64,000 nt of DNA from Rhizobium albus (GCA_030160035.1 BSNO01000003.1:930001-994000), one strand, 5' to 3'; shown: positions 43,968-54,353, numbered from the stretch's first letter. The notes: a model not told the origin generated them from the letters alone. Program-made: numbers and translations.

Positions 43968-44846
43968 TTATGCCAGCACCCGATCGCTCAAGAGCTGGAT
44001 CAGGTAGCGGCCGTAATTATTCTTCGCCAAGGGAGCGGCAAGCGCCTTCAGCGCATCCGCATCGATCCAGCCGGAGCGATAGGCGATCTCTTCGGGGCAG
44101 GCGATCTTCAGGCCCTGGCGATGCTCCAGCGTGGCAATGAAGTTGCCGGCATCGAGCAGGCTGTCATGGGTGCCGGTGTCGAGCCAGGCATAGCCTCGGC
44201 CCATGATCTCGACGTTCAAAAGGCCCTCATCGAGATATTGCTGGTTGAGATCGGTGATCTCCAGCTCGCCGCGATGCGACGGCTTCACTTGACGGGCCCT
44301 TTCGACAACGGACCCGTCATAGAAATAGAGCCCGGTGACCGCGTAATTGGACTTCGGCTGCTTGGGCTTCTCTTCCAGGCTCAGCACCTTGCCGTCCTGA
44401 TCGAACTCGACGACGCCGTACCGGTCCGGATCCTGGACGTGATAGGCGAAGACGCTGGCGCCCTTCTCACGCGACGCCGCATTGTCGAGCAGCCGGCGCA
44501 GATCCTCGCCATGGAAGATGTTGTCGCCGAGCACCAGCGCGCACGGCGAGCCATCGAGGAACTCAGCTCCGATCAGGAACGCCTGCGCCAGGCCGTCGGG
44601 CGACGGCTGCACGGCATAAGAGAAGCTGATGCCCCAGCGCGAGCCATCGCCCAGCATCTGCTCGAAGCGCGGTGTGTCCTCCGGCGTCGAGATGATCAGG
44701 ATGTCCCGGATGCCTGCATGCATCAGCGTCGAGATCGGATAATAGATCATCGGCTTGTCATAGACCGGCAGCAGCTGCTTCGAAACCGCACTGGTCACCG
44801 GATAAAGCCGTGTTCCGCTCCCGCCTGCGAGAATGATGCCTTTCAT
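43968..44846 (-). CDS. rfbA: glucose-1-phosphate thymidylyltransferase
   Basis: A 292-residue nucleotidyltransferase of standard length. N-terminal [18 protein letters not shown] is the nucleotide-binding signature; [32 protein letters not shown] and the C-terminal YGRYLIQLL are family features. It makes dTDP-glucose and is the first gene of the minus-strand capsule operon. Confidence 0.97.
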   Translation of the reverse strand: MKGIILAGGSGTRLYPVTSAVSKQLLPVYDKPMIYYPISTLMHAGIRDILIISTPEDTPRFEQMLGDGSRWGISFSYAVQPSPDGLAQAFLIGAEFLDGSPCALVLGDNIFHGEDLRRLLDNAASREKGASVFAYHVQDPDRYGVVEFDQDGKVLSLEEKPKQPKSNYAVTGLYFYDGSVVERARQVKPSHRGELEITDLNQQYLDEGLLNVEIMGRGYAWLDTGTHDSLLDAGNFIATLEHRQGLKIACPEEIAYRSGWIDADALKALAAPLAKNNYGRYLIQLLSDRVLA

Positions 44847-45422
44847 GCTGAGTCCGATACCTCAAAGTTTGGTTCCAAGTCATCCGAAGCGCCTTCGCTC
44901 TTCAGAACGCAGATGCAATATCGAATGTCGCGAAGAAAAGGCCTTGCACGGCAAAGTCAATCGGAATCGTTAGCCAATGCTGACTGTAAAAGCCTTTGCT
45001 AACCCGTAGGGCGCCCGATCAATACATGAGAATGCGTCACATGTTGCGTGATGTCGCAGCCCCATGGAGCGCGCCGCAGAAATTAAGAATTAAGACAAGC
45101 ACACGTATGACGTGTATCAGGCGTGCCTGCTTCGGCTGTGGTGTGTCATCGAGCGTTTAGCAGGCATGTGCGTGCCTCCGCAGCGCAAAATAGTTGCAAC
45201 CTAACGGGTGAAATGCCTCGGATCACCGAAAAGCTCGATTTCGTCGCATCCTTTCGCCGCAATCGCGCCATTTTCGATCTGTGTTCATAGTCTCAATTGT
45301 TCCAGGCGCCTCCCTGTGCCAAGCAGCCACAGTGGTGGACGGAGCCGGCTTCAAGGGTTGCATTGGCCGGGACTTCACGGCATTGACGGAGTCTTATCTT
45401 CCACAATGCTGCGTGCGGGTAC
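44847..45422. other. divergent control region between rfbA and rkpA
   Basis: A 576-base gap without a convincing gene, relatively AT-rich compared with its neighbours. It must hold the promoters of the two halves of the capsule locus. Confidence 0.6.
45101..45115. promoter_or_regulatory. dyad in the rfbA-rkpA control region
   Basis: ACACGT-ATG-ACGTGT, a perfect inverted repeat with a three-base spacer, in the middle of the divergent promoter region. Possibly the site of a shared regulator; one such site could arise by chance. Confidence 0.35.
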
Positions 45423-48400
45423 ATGACAGTAGAAATAATTGGCCGCGCTTGTGTCGTTCCTGGAGCGGGCAACCCGGAAGAGCTGTTCGATCTTCTGAAG
45501 AACCGGCGCTGCACGGTGACGGAAATTCCGCACGACCGTTGGGATCATGCGCGCTACTGGCATCCGCAGATCGGAACGGCTGGCAAGACCTATACTTTTG
45601 CGGCCGGCGTGATCGGCGACCTTTATGCGTTCGACGCCAACGTCTTCGGCATGTCGCAGCGCGAGGCAATGCATCTCGACCCGCAGCAGCGGCTTGTTCT
45701 CGAACTGGCATGGCGCGCTCTGGAAGATGCGAGCATCGACCACGCATCGATCCGCGGAGAGAACATCGGCGTCTACGTCGGGGCATCCAGCCTCGACCAC
45801 GCCAATCTTCTGTCCGAAGATCCGGCAGCCGGCGGTCCGTATTTCATGAGCGGCAACACACTGTCGGTCGTCTCCAACCGCGTTTCTCATATCTTTGGCC
45901 TGCGTGGGCCAAGCCTTACCGTTGATACCGCCTGCTCGTCCTCGCTCATTGCGCTCGATCAGGCGATGAAGTCGCTGGAAGCCGGCGTGATCGACACGGC
46001 CATTGTCGGCGGCGTCAGCATTCTTGCGCACCCGCTACCCTTCGTCGGCTTTGCCCAGGCGCGCATGCTCTCACCGGATGGGCTTTGCCGCGCCTATGAC
46101 GACCGCGGCATCGGTTATGTCCGCGCTGAGGGTGGAGCGGTCTTCGTGCTCCGTCGCACCGATCGGGCGCTCAAGGAGCGTGACCGCAGCTACGCGACGA
46201 TCGTTGCGTCCGCCACGAATTCCGCCGGTCGCACCAACGGCATCTCGCTGCCGTCGCGCAACTCGCAGGCGGCGCTGCTGCGCTCGATTTACGGTGAGAA
46301 CGGCGTCGATGTCGGCCAGCTGGCCTTCGTCGAAGGGCACGGAACCGGCACCAAGGTCGGCGATCCGGCCGAGCTGTGGTCCATCGGCACGGAAATCGGC
46401 CAGAAGCGCAGTGCGCCGCTTCCCGTCGGTTCGATCAAGTCGAATATCGGCCATACGGAGCCGGCATCGGGCGTGCTCGGCCTCATGAAGGCGGTGCTCG
46501 CGCTCGAGCACAACTACGTGCCGGCATCGCTGCATTTCGAAGTGCCGAACGAGAACATCGATTTCGATGCGTTGAATGTCCGCGTCGCGTCCGAACCGAT
46601 CGAACTGCTGAAAAGCACACGCCGGCGTTACGCCGGGGTCAATTCCTTCGGCTTCGGTGGCGCAAATGCGCACATCGTCATCGCCGATCCGGCGAACGAT
46701 CAGCCGCGGCCGGACGCTGTACCGGGCAGGGGCGTCTTCGTGGCGTCTGCACAGACGACGTCAAGCCTCGACAACCTCCTGAGCTCCTATCGGGATATGC
46801 TGTCAAAGGGCAGCAAGACGCAGCGGCAGAACGTGGCCGCTGCCGCCGGCGCAAACCGCACAATGCTGAAGAGCCGTTTCGTCGTGAACACGAGCGAGCC
46901 CGACGCCATCGTCCATGCCATCGATGAATATCTGAACGATCGGCCTGGCGCCGCCGAAGTGGCGGACGCGCCGCTCGCCGAGGGCAAGGTCGCGTTCGTG
47001 TTCTCCGGCAACGGCTCGCAATGGGCCGGCATGGGGATCGACGCCTTCAAGCAGAACATCCATTTCCGGCAGCGCTTCACGGCCATCAGCGCGCTTTTCC
47101 AGCTGCATGCCGATGTCGTCCTTTCAGACCTGCTCTTCGCCGAGGATCTCGGTGCAAGGCTTGCTGACACCAAGATTGCACAGCCTCTGCTGTTTGCAGT
47201 TCAGGCGGCGCTTGCCGACACGCTGGTCAAGCTCGGCATCAAGCCCTCCGCCGTCCTCGGCCATTCTGTGGGCGAGGTGGCCGCGGCCTACGCTTCGGGC
47301 GCCATCCAGCTCGTCGATGCCGTCTCGATCGTTGCCAAGCGCTCGTTCCATCAGGACCGCCTCGCAGGTTTCGGCAAGATGGCGGCCGTCATGCTGTCGG
47401 CAAATGACGCGATGGATCTTGCCAAGGCCGAAGGCCTGAATTCCCTGTGCGTCGGTGCTTTCAATGCCCAGAACTCGGTCACCATGACCGGGCCGGCGGA
47501 CGAGATCGAGGCGTTCCGCGATGCTGCGCGTGCGCGCAAGATCCCGGCGTCCGTCCTCGATATCAACTATCCCTTCCACCACCCGATGATCGACATGGCG
47601 CAGGAAGCGTTCCTCGCCGACCTGACGCAGATTTCGCTTCGTCCGACGGAGGTGGATTTCATCTCGACCGTTACCGGCGCCAAGCTCGGTGGCAAGGCGC
47701 TCGACAGCTCCTATTGGTGGCGCAATGTGCGCGAGCCGGTGCTGTTCCAGTCGGGCGTGGAAGCCGCCATCGAGCAGGGTTGCACGGTTTTTATCGAGAT
47801 CGGCCCGCGCCCGGTTCTTGCGGCCTATCTGCGCGATGCCGTCAAGGCGCGAGGTATCCCCGGTGTTGCCATTGCGACGCTCGCCAAGGAGCCGATCGGC
47901 CAGAATGGAGATCCGGTCGGACGCTCGCTGTCGCGCGCCATCGCGCATGGTGCCGCGTTCGACGCGAAAGCATGTCTTGGCGAGCGCAACGCATTCGTGC
48001 GGCTGCCGTCCTTGCCGTTCGAGAAGGCGATTGTCAAACCTGCCCGGACAAGCGATGCGGTTGCGCTGTACGGCCGAGATGTCGATGAGCCCTATACGCT
48101 TGCCGGCTGGCGCGTCGATCCGCTGAGCGGGCATTGGAAGAACCATGTCGACCGGCATCTCTTCCCCGACCTCGCCGAGCACGTGGTCGACGGCAAGCCG
48201 ATCCTGCCGGGTAGCGGCTTCATCGAGATCGCGCTCAGCGCACTGCGCCAGTACCATGCGATCGATACGGTCGAGGTCACCAATCTCGAAATCATGCGCC
48301 CCCTGGAACTGCAGGCGACCACGCTGACCGAGCTTTCCACCGTGATCTCGCCGGAAACCGGTGACATCGAAATACGCTCGCGTGAACGTTTGAGCGATGA

Positions 48401-51400
48401 CGACTGGACGCTGCATGCGGTTGCCCGCGGCCGGGCGCTGCGCGACGGCGCGATCAAGACGGCGCCGCAAAGGCCGAAAGGCAGTCCGCTGCGGACCTTT
48501 ACCGCGGCTGACGCCTACAAGACGGCCAAACGCTTTGGCCTCGATTACGGTCCGAGCTTCCAGCTCATGAAGCGGGCCGAGCTGTTCGAGGGCAACGTCA
48601 TCGTTGCGACCCTGGTGACTGCGGCGAAGCCTGCACATCGCTATGTCAGCTACGGGCTCAACCCGGTTTCTGTCGATGCGGCATTCCACGGTCTCGTGGC
48701 GCTCTTCGGCGAATATACCGGCGCTCTCGGCGGTGCACCTTACATCCCGGTCCGCTTCGGACGAATCCGTCTGCTGAAGCCCGATGCCGAGCTGGCTGGT
48801 GCGCGCATCGACATCGACCGCGTATCGGAACACTCGATCCGCGCTTCCTTCACATTCTTCGACAAAGCCGGCAACGCCATCGCGGATGCATCCGACTGCC
48901 GGTTCCGCCGTACCTATCTGCGCCAGCACCGCACGCTTTACGACACCTCGTTCCACTACCAGGCGCTGCCCGCTGTCGCTGCGGGTAGACTCGCCAACGA
49001 TCGTGTCGGCAAGCTCGCACCGGCAGCCGTCACGATCGGCGAGAACGACACGACCATCATGCTGAAGGCTGCGATCTATCGCGCGTGTCATGATATCGCC
49101 GTTCGGCTTGCCGATCCGCGCCATCTGGTCATGCCGCATAGCCTGCCGGAAAACGCCGGGCTGCGCAGCCATCTGGCCTATTGCCTGTTCATTCTCGAGC
49201 AGGCCGATCTCGCGCGCAATTCCGAGCGCGGCTGGGTGATCGAGCCGGATTGCGAATTGCCGCCGCTCGACCAGATCCTGGCTGACGTCGTCAGAGGCGA
49301 TCCGGCCCGCGCGGTCGAAGCCGTTCTGGTCAACGACGCCTATCGCGAGACCATCCACCGGCTGGACAGCCTCGCTGCCGGCGCCGACATCGCCGAACTC
49401 AACGGCAGCTTCATCGCGGAAGCCACCCGGTCGCATTACGACATGCATGGTGCTGGCGCCCAGTTCCGCTCAGCTGCATTGATCGACGCCTTGGCGGCAT
49501 CACTCGAAGCCGCGACGACCCGTCCGTCCGGTCAGTTGCGCGTGCTGGAGCTGGAAAGTGTTTCCACCGCGCTTAGCCGCCGCATGGCCGATCTCGTTCG
49601 TCGCCATGGTGGCAGCCTGGTGGTGGCCGAAGGCCGCGATGGCGCCCGTCGCCGCCTGGAAATCGAGTTCGAGAAAGAGCCGCGCGTCGACGTGATCGAG
49701 CCGCAGGCGCTCGCGTCCGATGCCGGCTTCGATATCGTGGTCAGCGCGTCGAACGCGCTGTATGGCCTGTTGGAAAACAGCGCCGAATACCGGCAGCGGC
49801 TGAAAACTGCGCTGCGCCAGGATGCGCGTCTGCTGTTCATGAGCGATGCGCCGCACGCGCTGGTCGATTTCGTCTTCGGTCTGAGCGACGATTGGTTCGC
49901 CGGCAGCCAGGATCCGCTGTTCCCGGTCGGCCGCTATGGTGGAAGCGAAGACTGGCAGCGGCTGTTCAAGCTTGCTGGTCTGCCCAATGCAGAAGTCGAA
50001 ACGCTGCAGCCTGGTTCAGGACCCGTTTTGGCGGTGCAGGGTCAGATCTCCGATGTCGCAGACGCCGTGGCGCCGGTAGCGGCTGCTGATGCAGGCGCCC
50101 CGATCATCGTGGCGGGCGCAGAAGCAAAAGAGGCAGCGCGGTCTTTCGGCTCAGGCTCGCTCCATGTGCTGACGGGCGAGCTGGATGATGACATCGCGCT
50201 GGTTGATCAAGCCGTGGGCGCCGCCGTCGAACAGGGCAGGCCGCTTCTCTATCTCTGCTCGAAAGAAACGACCGAGGCGGGATCCGAGACGCTTCTTCGT
50301 CACACCTCGTATCTAAGCGCTGTGGCCGAAGCTTTTGCACGGCTGGGCGGCGAGGGCATCACGCCCGCGCCGCGTCTCGCTGTCGTCATGCCGGGCGGTG
50401 CGCCTGGTGGCAAGGCTGGCCAGGATCCATTCTCCGCGTCCAATAGCGGCATCTGGACCTTCCTGCGCGTTCTGAAAAACGAATACAGCTTCATCGACGT
50501 AACCAGTTTCGATACCGGCGATGCCGTGATCGACGACGCGCTGGCAGCGTCGATCACATCGAAGCTTGAAGGCAAAGTCCAGGATCGCGAGTTTGTTCTG
50601 GACGCGACCACGGGGGCCTTCAACCGCCTGCGCGCCGTACAGGGCCCGGTAACCTCCGACGTCTCCCGCACCCGCTCTTTCGCTGGTGCAACGATCCGCC
50701 AACTGGTTGCTTCGCAGCTCGGCAGCATCGTTTGGGAAGAGGTCGCGCACGAAAAGACACCCGGACCGCGTGAAGTCGTGGTCGATGTCGCCGCAACCGG
50801 CCTCAATTTCCGAGACGTCATGTGGGGCATGGGTCTCTTGCCGGAAGAGGCGCTCGAAGACGGCTTTGCCGGCGCCACGATCGGCATGGAGTGCTCGGGT
50901 CGCATTGCGGCCGTGGGGGCTGAAGTTGAAGGCTTCGCGCCTGGAGATGCGGTGATGGCCATTGGCCCGGCTGCGTTCTCGACGCAGATGGTGGTCGATG
51001 CCGCCGGCGTTGCGCCCTTGCCACCCGAGATCGACATTGTCTCGGGAGCGACGCTGCCTGTGGCGTTCCTGACCGCCTATTACAGCCTTGTCGAACTTGG
51101 CCGTCTTCAGCCGGGCGAAACCGTGCTGATCCATGGCGGCGCTGGTGGCGTCGGTTTGGCTGCCCTGCAGGTCGCCAAGCAGCAGGGCGCGCGCGTGTTC
51201 GCAACCGCCGGCACGGTCGAAAAGCGCCGCTACCTGGAAATGCTCGGCGCCGATGCCGTGTTTGATTCCCGGTCGCTGAACTTCGTCGACGACGTGCTGG
51301 AGGCGACCGGTGGCGAAGGCGTGGATGTCGTCCTGAACTCGCTCTTCGGCGACGCAATGGAACTCTCCATTGGCCTCGTGAAGCCGTTCGGCCGGTTCCT

Positions 51401-52916
51401 GGAGCTCGGCAAGCGCGACTACTATGCAGACAGCAAGATCGGCCTGCGGCCTTTCCGTCGCAATGTCAGCTATTTCGGGATCGATGCCGACCAGCTGCTG
51501 GTGGCGAAGCCCGAGCTGACGCGGCGCCTGTTCAAGGATCTCTCCGTGTTCTTCGCACGTGGCGATTTCACCGCGCTGCCCTACCGGCAATTCGCCTTCG
51601 ATGAAATCCGCGGCGCGTTCCGGCTCATGCAGGGCTCCGGCCATATCGGCAAGATCGTGATCACCCCGCCAGAATCGGGAGTCGACGAAGTGCGCCGGGC
51701 ATCCGGTGCCAAAATGTCGGTCGATCCGCGCGGTATTCATCTGGTCGTCGGTGGCATCGGCGGCTTCGGCCTTGCGGCAGCTTCGTGGCTCGTCGACATG
51801 GGCGCCAAGAAGATCGCCCTCTGTTCGCGTGGCGGCCGAGCGGATCAGGAAACGGAAGCGGCCATCGCCGCCTGGGCCGAAAAGGGCGTCACCGCGAGCG
51901 TCCATGCATGCGATATCACCGATGAGGCGCAGGTCGACATGCTCTTGCAGCGGCTGCGTCGCGACGCACCTTTGAAAACGGTTGTCCATGCCGCAATGGT
52001 TCTCGACGACGCCCTGATCTCCAACCTGACGCCCATCCGCAACCGTCCGGTCATCGAGGTGAAGGCATTGGGTGCCGCCAATCTCGACCGGCTGACACGG
52101 GTCGACGATCTCGATCATTTCATCCTCTTCTCGTCGGCAACGACGCTGATCGGCAATCCCGGCCAGGCCAACTATGTGGCAGCCAACGGCTTCCTCGAAG
52201 GTCTCGCTCGCGCCCGCCGCGCGGAAAATCTGCCGGCGCTGGCGATCGGCTTCGGCGCGATCGGCGATGTGGGCTTCCTGTCGAAGAACGAGGCGGTCGG
52301 CGAGCTGCTCGCCAAGCGCATCGGCGACAGCGCGCTTGCTTCGCACGAAGCCCTGGAACTCGTTGCCAACTACGTCGCGCAGGACCCGGGCACGGTCGAT
52401 GCTGCCGCCGTGATGATCTCGCAGATCGACTGGGCAACCGCGCACAACCTTGCCCTGTCGAAGACGCCGCTCTTCGAAACGGTGCTGCGTTCGGTCGATC
52501 AGTCGGCGCTGGCGGCCGATGGTGGCGAGATCGATCTCGTGGCGATGATCGCCGGCAAGTCCTCCGATCACGCCCAGCAGATCCTTTACGATCTGATCGC
52601 GGGCGAGATCGCGGCCATCCTGCGCATTCCGATCGACAGCATCTCACGCAACCGTGTCTTGAAGGAAATCGGTCTCGATAGTCTGATGGCGATCGAGGTG
52701 GGATTGGGCTTCCAGAAGCGCACGGGTTTCGAGATGCCGCTGAGCGGCGTGTCGGACACGACGACGGTCGGCGATATCGCGGTCAAACTCTATGATCGGG
52801 TGCAAAAGGCCGCCGGCGCGGATGATGCCGAGGAGCAACCGGCACCGGAAGCTGCGGGCCTCGTCGGTTCGCTGGCCCAGAAGCACATCGAGAATCGTCA
52901 GGCAGGGACGCCCTAG
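45423..52916 (+). CDS. rkpA: RkpA-like multidomain fatty acid/polyketide synthase
   Basis: A 2497-residue single-module synthase with the order KS-AT-DH-MT(dead)-ER-KR-ACP. KS (about 1-420): Cys171 in VDTACSSSL, His306 in EGHGTGT and His344 in SNIGHTEP. AT (about 520-815): Ser615 in GHSVGE. DH (about 890-1180): His920 in HVVDGKPILPG and Asp1085 in VSVDAAFHG. The region about 1320-1540 resembles a C-methyltransferase but has lost the Gly-rich SAM loop. ER (about 1770-2090): HGGAGGVGLAA at 1904. KR (about 2105-2290): GGIGGFG at 2110, Ser2237/2238 and Tyr2251. ACP: Ser2420 in GLDSLMAIEV. No thioesterase or reductase ends the chain. All reducing domains look intact, so it should make a saturated acyl chain left on the ACP. 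rkpG starts two bases later and is the likely release enzyme. Confidence 0.95.
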   Translation: MTVEIIGRACVVPGAGNPEELFDLLKNRRCTVTEIPHDRWDHARYWHPQIGTAGKTYTFAAGVIGDLYAFDANVFGMSQREAMHLDPQQRLVLELAWRALEDASIDHASIRGENIGVYVGASSLDHANLLSEDPAAGGPYFMSGNTLSVVSNRVSHIFGLRGPSLTVDTACSSSLIALDQAMKSLEAGVIDTAIVGGVSILAHPLPFVGFAQARMLSPDGLCRAYDDRGIGYVRAEGGAVFVLRRTDRALKERDRSYATIVASATNSAGRTNGISLPSRNSQAALLRSIYGENGVDVGQLAFVEGHGTGTKVGDPAELWSIGTEIGQKRSAPLPVGSIKSNIGHTEPASGVLGLMKAVLALEHNYVPASLHFEVPNENIDFDALNVRVASEPIELLKSTRRRYAGVNSFGFGGANAHIVIADPANDQPRPDAVPGRGVFVASAQTTSSLDNLLSSYRDMLSKGSKTQRQNVAAAAGANRTMLKSRFVVNTSEPDAIVHAIDEYLNDRPGAAEVADAPLAEGKVAFVFSGNGSQWAGMGIDAFKQNIHFRQRFTAISALFQLHADVVLSDLLFAEDLGARLADTKIAQPLLFAVQAALADTLVKLGIKPSAVLGHSVGEVAAAYASGAIQLVDAVSIVAKRSFHQDRLAGFGKMAAVMLSANDAMDLAKAEGLNSLCVGAFNAQNSVTMTGPADEIEAFRDAARARKIPASVLDINYPFHHPMIDMAQEAFLADLTQISLRPTEVDFISTVTGAKLGGKALDSSYWWRNVREPVLFQSGVEAAIEQGCTVFIEIGPRPVLAAYLRDAVKARGIPGVAIATLAKEPIGQNGDPVGRSLSRAIAHGAAFDAKACLGERNAFVRLPSLPFEKAIVKPARTSDAVALYGRDVDEPYTLAGWRVDPLSGHWKNHVDRHLFPDLAEHVVDGKPILPGSGFIEIALSALRQYHAIDTVEVTNLEIMRPLELQATTLTELSTVISPETGDIEIRSRERLSDDDWTLHAVARGRALRDGAIKTAPQRPKGSPLRTFTAADAYKTAKRFGLDYGPSFQLMKRAELFEGNVIVATLVTAAKPAHRYVSYGLNPVSVDAAFHGLVALFGEYTGALGGAPYIPVRFGRIRLLKPDAELAGARIDIDRVSEHSIRASFTFFDKAGNAIADASDCRFRRTYLRQHRTLYDTSFHYQALPAVAAGRLANDRVGKLAPAAVTIGENDTTIMLKAAIYRACHDIAVRLADPRHLVMPHSLPENAGLRSHLAYCLFILEQADLARNSERGWVIEPDCELPPLDQILADVVRGDPARAVEAVLVNDAYRETIHRLDSLAAGADIAELNGSFIAEATRSHYDMHGAGAQFRSAALIDALAASLEAATTRPSGQLRVLELESVSTALSRRMADLVRRHGGSLVVAEGRDGARRRLEIEFEKEPRVDVIEPQALASDAGFDIVVSASNALYGLLENSAEYRQRLKTALRQDARLLFMSDAPHALVDFVFGLSDDWFAGSQDPLFPVGRYGGSEDWQRLFKLAGLPNAEVETLQPGSGPVLAVQGQISDVADAVAPVAAADAGAPIIVAGAEAKEAARSFGSGSLHVLTGELDDDIALVDQAVGAAVEQGRPLLYLCSKETTEAGSETLLRHTSYLSAVAEAFARLGGEGITPAPRLAVVMPGGAPGGKAGQDPFSASNSGIWTFLRVLKNEYSFIDVTSFDTGDAVIDDALAASITSKLEGKVQDREFVLDATTGAFNRLRAVQGPVTSDVSRTRSFAGATIRQLVASQLGSIVWEEVAHEKTPGPREVVVDVAATGLNFRDVMWGMGLLPEEALEDGFAGATIGMECSGRIAAVGAEVEGFAPGDAVMAIGPAAFSTQMVVDAAGVAPLPPEIDIVSGATLPVAFLTAYYSLVELGRLQPGETVLIHGGAGGVGLAALQVAKQQGARVFATAGTVEKRRYLEMLGADAVFDSRSLNFVDDVLEATGGEGVDVVLNSLFGDAMELSIGLVKPFGRFLELGKRDYYADSKIGLRPFRRNVSYFGIDADQLLVAKPELTRRLFKDLSVFFARGDFTALPYRQFAFDEIRGAFRLMQGSGHIGKIVITPPESGVDEVRRASGAKMSVDPRGIHLVVGGIGGFGLAAASWLVDMGAKKIALCSRGGRADQETEAAIAAWAEKGVTASVHACDITDEAQVDMLLQRLRRDAPLKTVVHAAMVLDDALISNLTPIRNRPVIEVKALGAANLDRLTRVDDLDHFILFSSATTLIGNPGQANYVAANGFLEGLARARRAENLPALAIGFGAIGDVGFLSKNEAVGELLAKRIGDSALASHEALELVANYVAQDPGTVDAAAVMISQIDWATAHNLALSKTPLFETVLRSVDQSALAADGGEIDLVAMIAGKSSDHAQQILYDLIAGEIAAILRIPIDSISRNRVLKEIGLDSLMAIEVGLGFQKRTGFEMPLSGVSDTTTVGDIAVKLYDRVQKAAGADDAEEQPAPEAAGLVGSLAQKHIENRQAGTP

Positions 52917-52918
52917 GA

Positions 52919-54334
52919 ATGAGTGAAGACTCCAAGTCGGCGAACGGCACCGGAAACTCCACCGGTCGCGCCGTCCGCTCCAGCGTGCTCGATTACATGC
53001 GCAAGAGCAGCAATGCGGCCGCACCCGATCGTTTCGACAGATCGACGAGGCGGGCGGCCGTCAGCCGCAGCCTGCGTGCGACGCCGGCCTTCGAGGATCT
53101 TCCGGAGTACAAGCAGGTCGTAGCCCAGCGCTCGGCCGGCGAGCAGCTCGGCATGGGCAATCCGTTCTACCGGGCGCATGAAGGATCGGCCGGCGCCACG
53201 ACGCGGATCGACGGCCAGAACCTGATCAATTTCGCGTCCTACGATTATCTGGGGCTCAACCGGCATCCGAAGGTCATGGAAGCCGCCAAGGCCGCGATCG
53301 ACCGCTATGCGATTTCTGCTTCTGCAAGTCGCCTCGTCGGCGGGGAGCGCCCGATCCATACGCAGCTGGAGCAGCAGATCGCCCGCATCTACGATGTGGA
53401 GGCGGCTGTCACCTTCGTCAGCGGCTACCTGACCAATGTTGCGGTGATCGGCGCGCTTCTTGGGCCGAACGATCTGGTGATCCACGACGAACTGATCCAC
53501 AACAGCGCCGTTTCCGGCATCCGCCTGTCCGGCGCCACGCGGCGGTTCTTCAAGCATAACGATCTGAAGAACCTCGAAGAGCTTCTGATGGCGACCGCCG
53601 GCGAATATCGCCGCACGATGGTCATCGTCGAGGGCGTCTATTCCATGGACGGCGACATCGCCGACCTGCCGGGTCTGGTGAAACTGAAGCATGACTACGG
53701 CTTTTGGCTGATGGTCGACGAGGCGCACTCGCTCGGCGTCCTCGGACAGCGCGGCTTCGGCACGATGGAGCATTTCGGCATTGCGCCGGAAGACGTCGAC
53801 ATCCGCATGGGAACGCTGTCCAAGACGACATCGTCCTGTGGTGGCTACGTGGCCGGAACGAGCGCTCTCATCGATGTGCTGAAGGCGTCTGCCGGTGGCT
53901 TCGTCTACAGCGTCGGTCTGGCTCCGGTGCTTGCGGCGGCAGCCAGCGCAAGCCTGGAAGCACTGTGCGATGAGCCGGAGCGTGTCGAAAAATTGAAGCG
54001 CAACGGACAATACTTCGTGGAAGCAGCGACCCGGGCTGGCCTGGATACGGGGCTCAGCGTTGGCTACTCGGTCGTGCCGATCATGGTGGGCGACAGCGTG
54101 CGCGCCGCGCGGCTATCCAACGATCTGATCGCCGATGGCGTGAACGTACTGCCGATCATTCACCCTGCCGTTCCGGAAGGGCAGGCGCGTCTGCGTTTCT
54201 TCATCACCAGCGACCATACGTTCGAGCAACTCGATCATTCCATCGCCGTGACCGAAAAACGTCTGCGCGAGCTGGAGGCGGCCAATTTCGGTGTTGCCTC
54301 CGTCGATTTCGCCGCTCTCTCCAAGTTTCTTTAG
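52919..54334 (+). CDS. rkpG: RkpG-like alpha-oxoamine synthase (PLP enzyme)
   Basis: A 471-residue fold-type I PLP enzyme of the KBL/AONS/serine palmitoyltransferase family. About 95 extra residues precede the core. Features are NFASYDYLGLNRHPKV, SASRLVGGERPIHTQLE, VDEAHSLGVLGQRGFGTME (PLP Asp and His) and the PLP Lys302 in GTLSKTTSSCGGYVAG. Members condense an acyl thioester with an amino acid and lose CO2. The gap to rkpA is two bases, so coupled translation and direct use of the RkpA acyl-ACP are likely. With serine the product would be a 3-keto sphingoid base; the amino acid is not certain. Confidence 0.92.
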   Translation: MSEDSKSANGTGNSTGRAVRSSVLDYMRKSSNAAAPDRFDRSTRRAAVSRSLRATPAFEDLPEYKQVVAQRSAGEQLGMGNPFYRAHEGSAGATTRIDGQNLINFASYDYLGLNRHPKVMEAAKAAIDRYAISASASRLVGGERPIHTQLEQQIARIYDVEAAVTFVSGYLTNVAVIGALLGPNDLVIHDELIHNSAVSGIRLSGATRRFFKHNDLKNLEELLMATAGEYRRTMVIVEGVYSMDGDIADLPGLVKLKHDYGFWLMVDEAHSLGVLGQRGFGTMEHFGIAPEDVDIRMGTLSKTTSSCGGYVAGTSALIDVLKASAGGFVYSVGLAPVLAAAASASLEALCDEPERVEKLKRNGQYFVEAATRAGLDTGLSVGYSVVPIMVGDSVRAARLSNDLIADGVNVLPIIHPAVPEGQARLRFFITSDHTFEQLDHSIAVTEKRLRELEAANFGVASVDFAALSKFL

Positions 54335-54353
54335 GTTTTTGATCCCCTCATGA

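Noticed and set aside
47124-49448. 774-codon open frame on the minus strand inside rkpA
   Set aside because: Long antisense frames are common in GC-rich genes; the plus strand encodes intact AT and DH domains here.
50313-52571. 752-codon open frame on the minus strand inside rkpA
   Set aside because: Antisense shadow of the ER and KR domains; no domain or start signal of its own.
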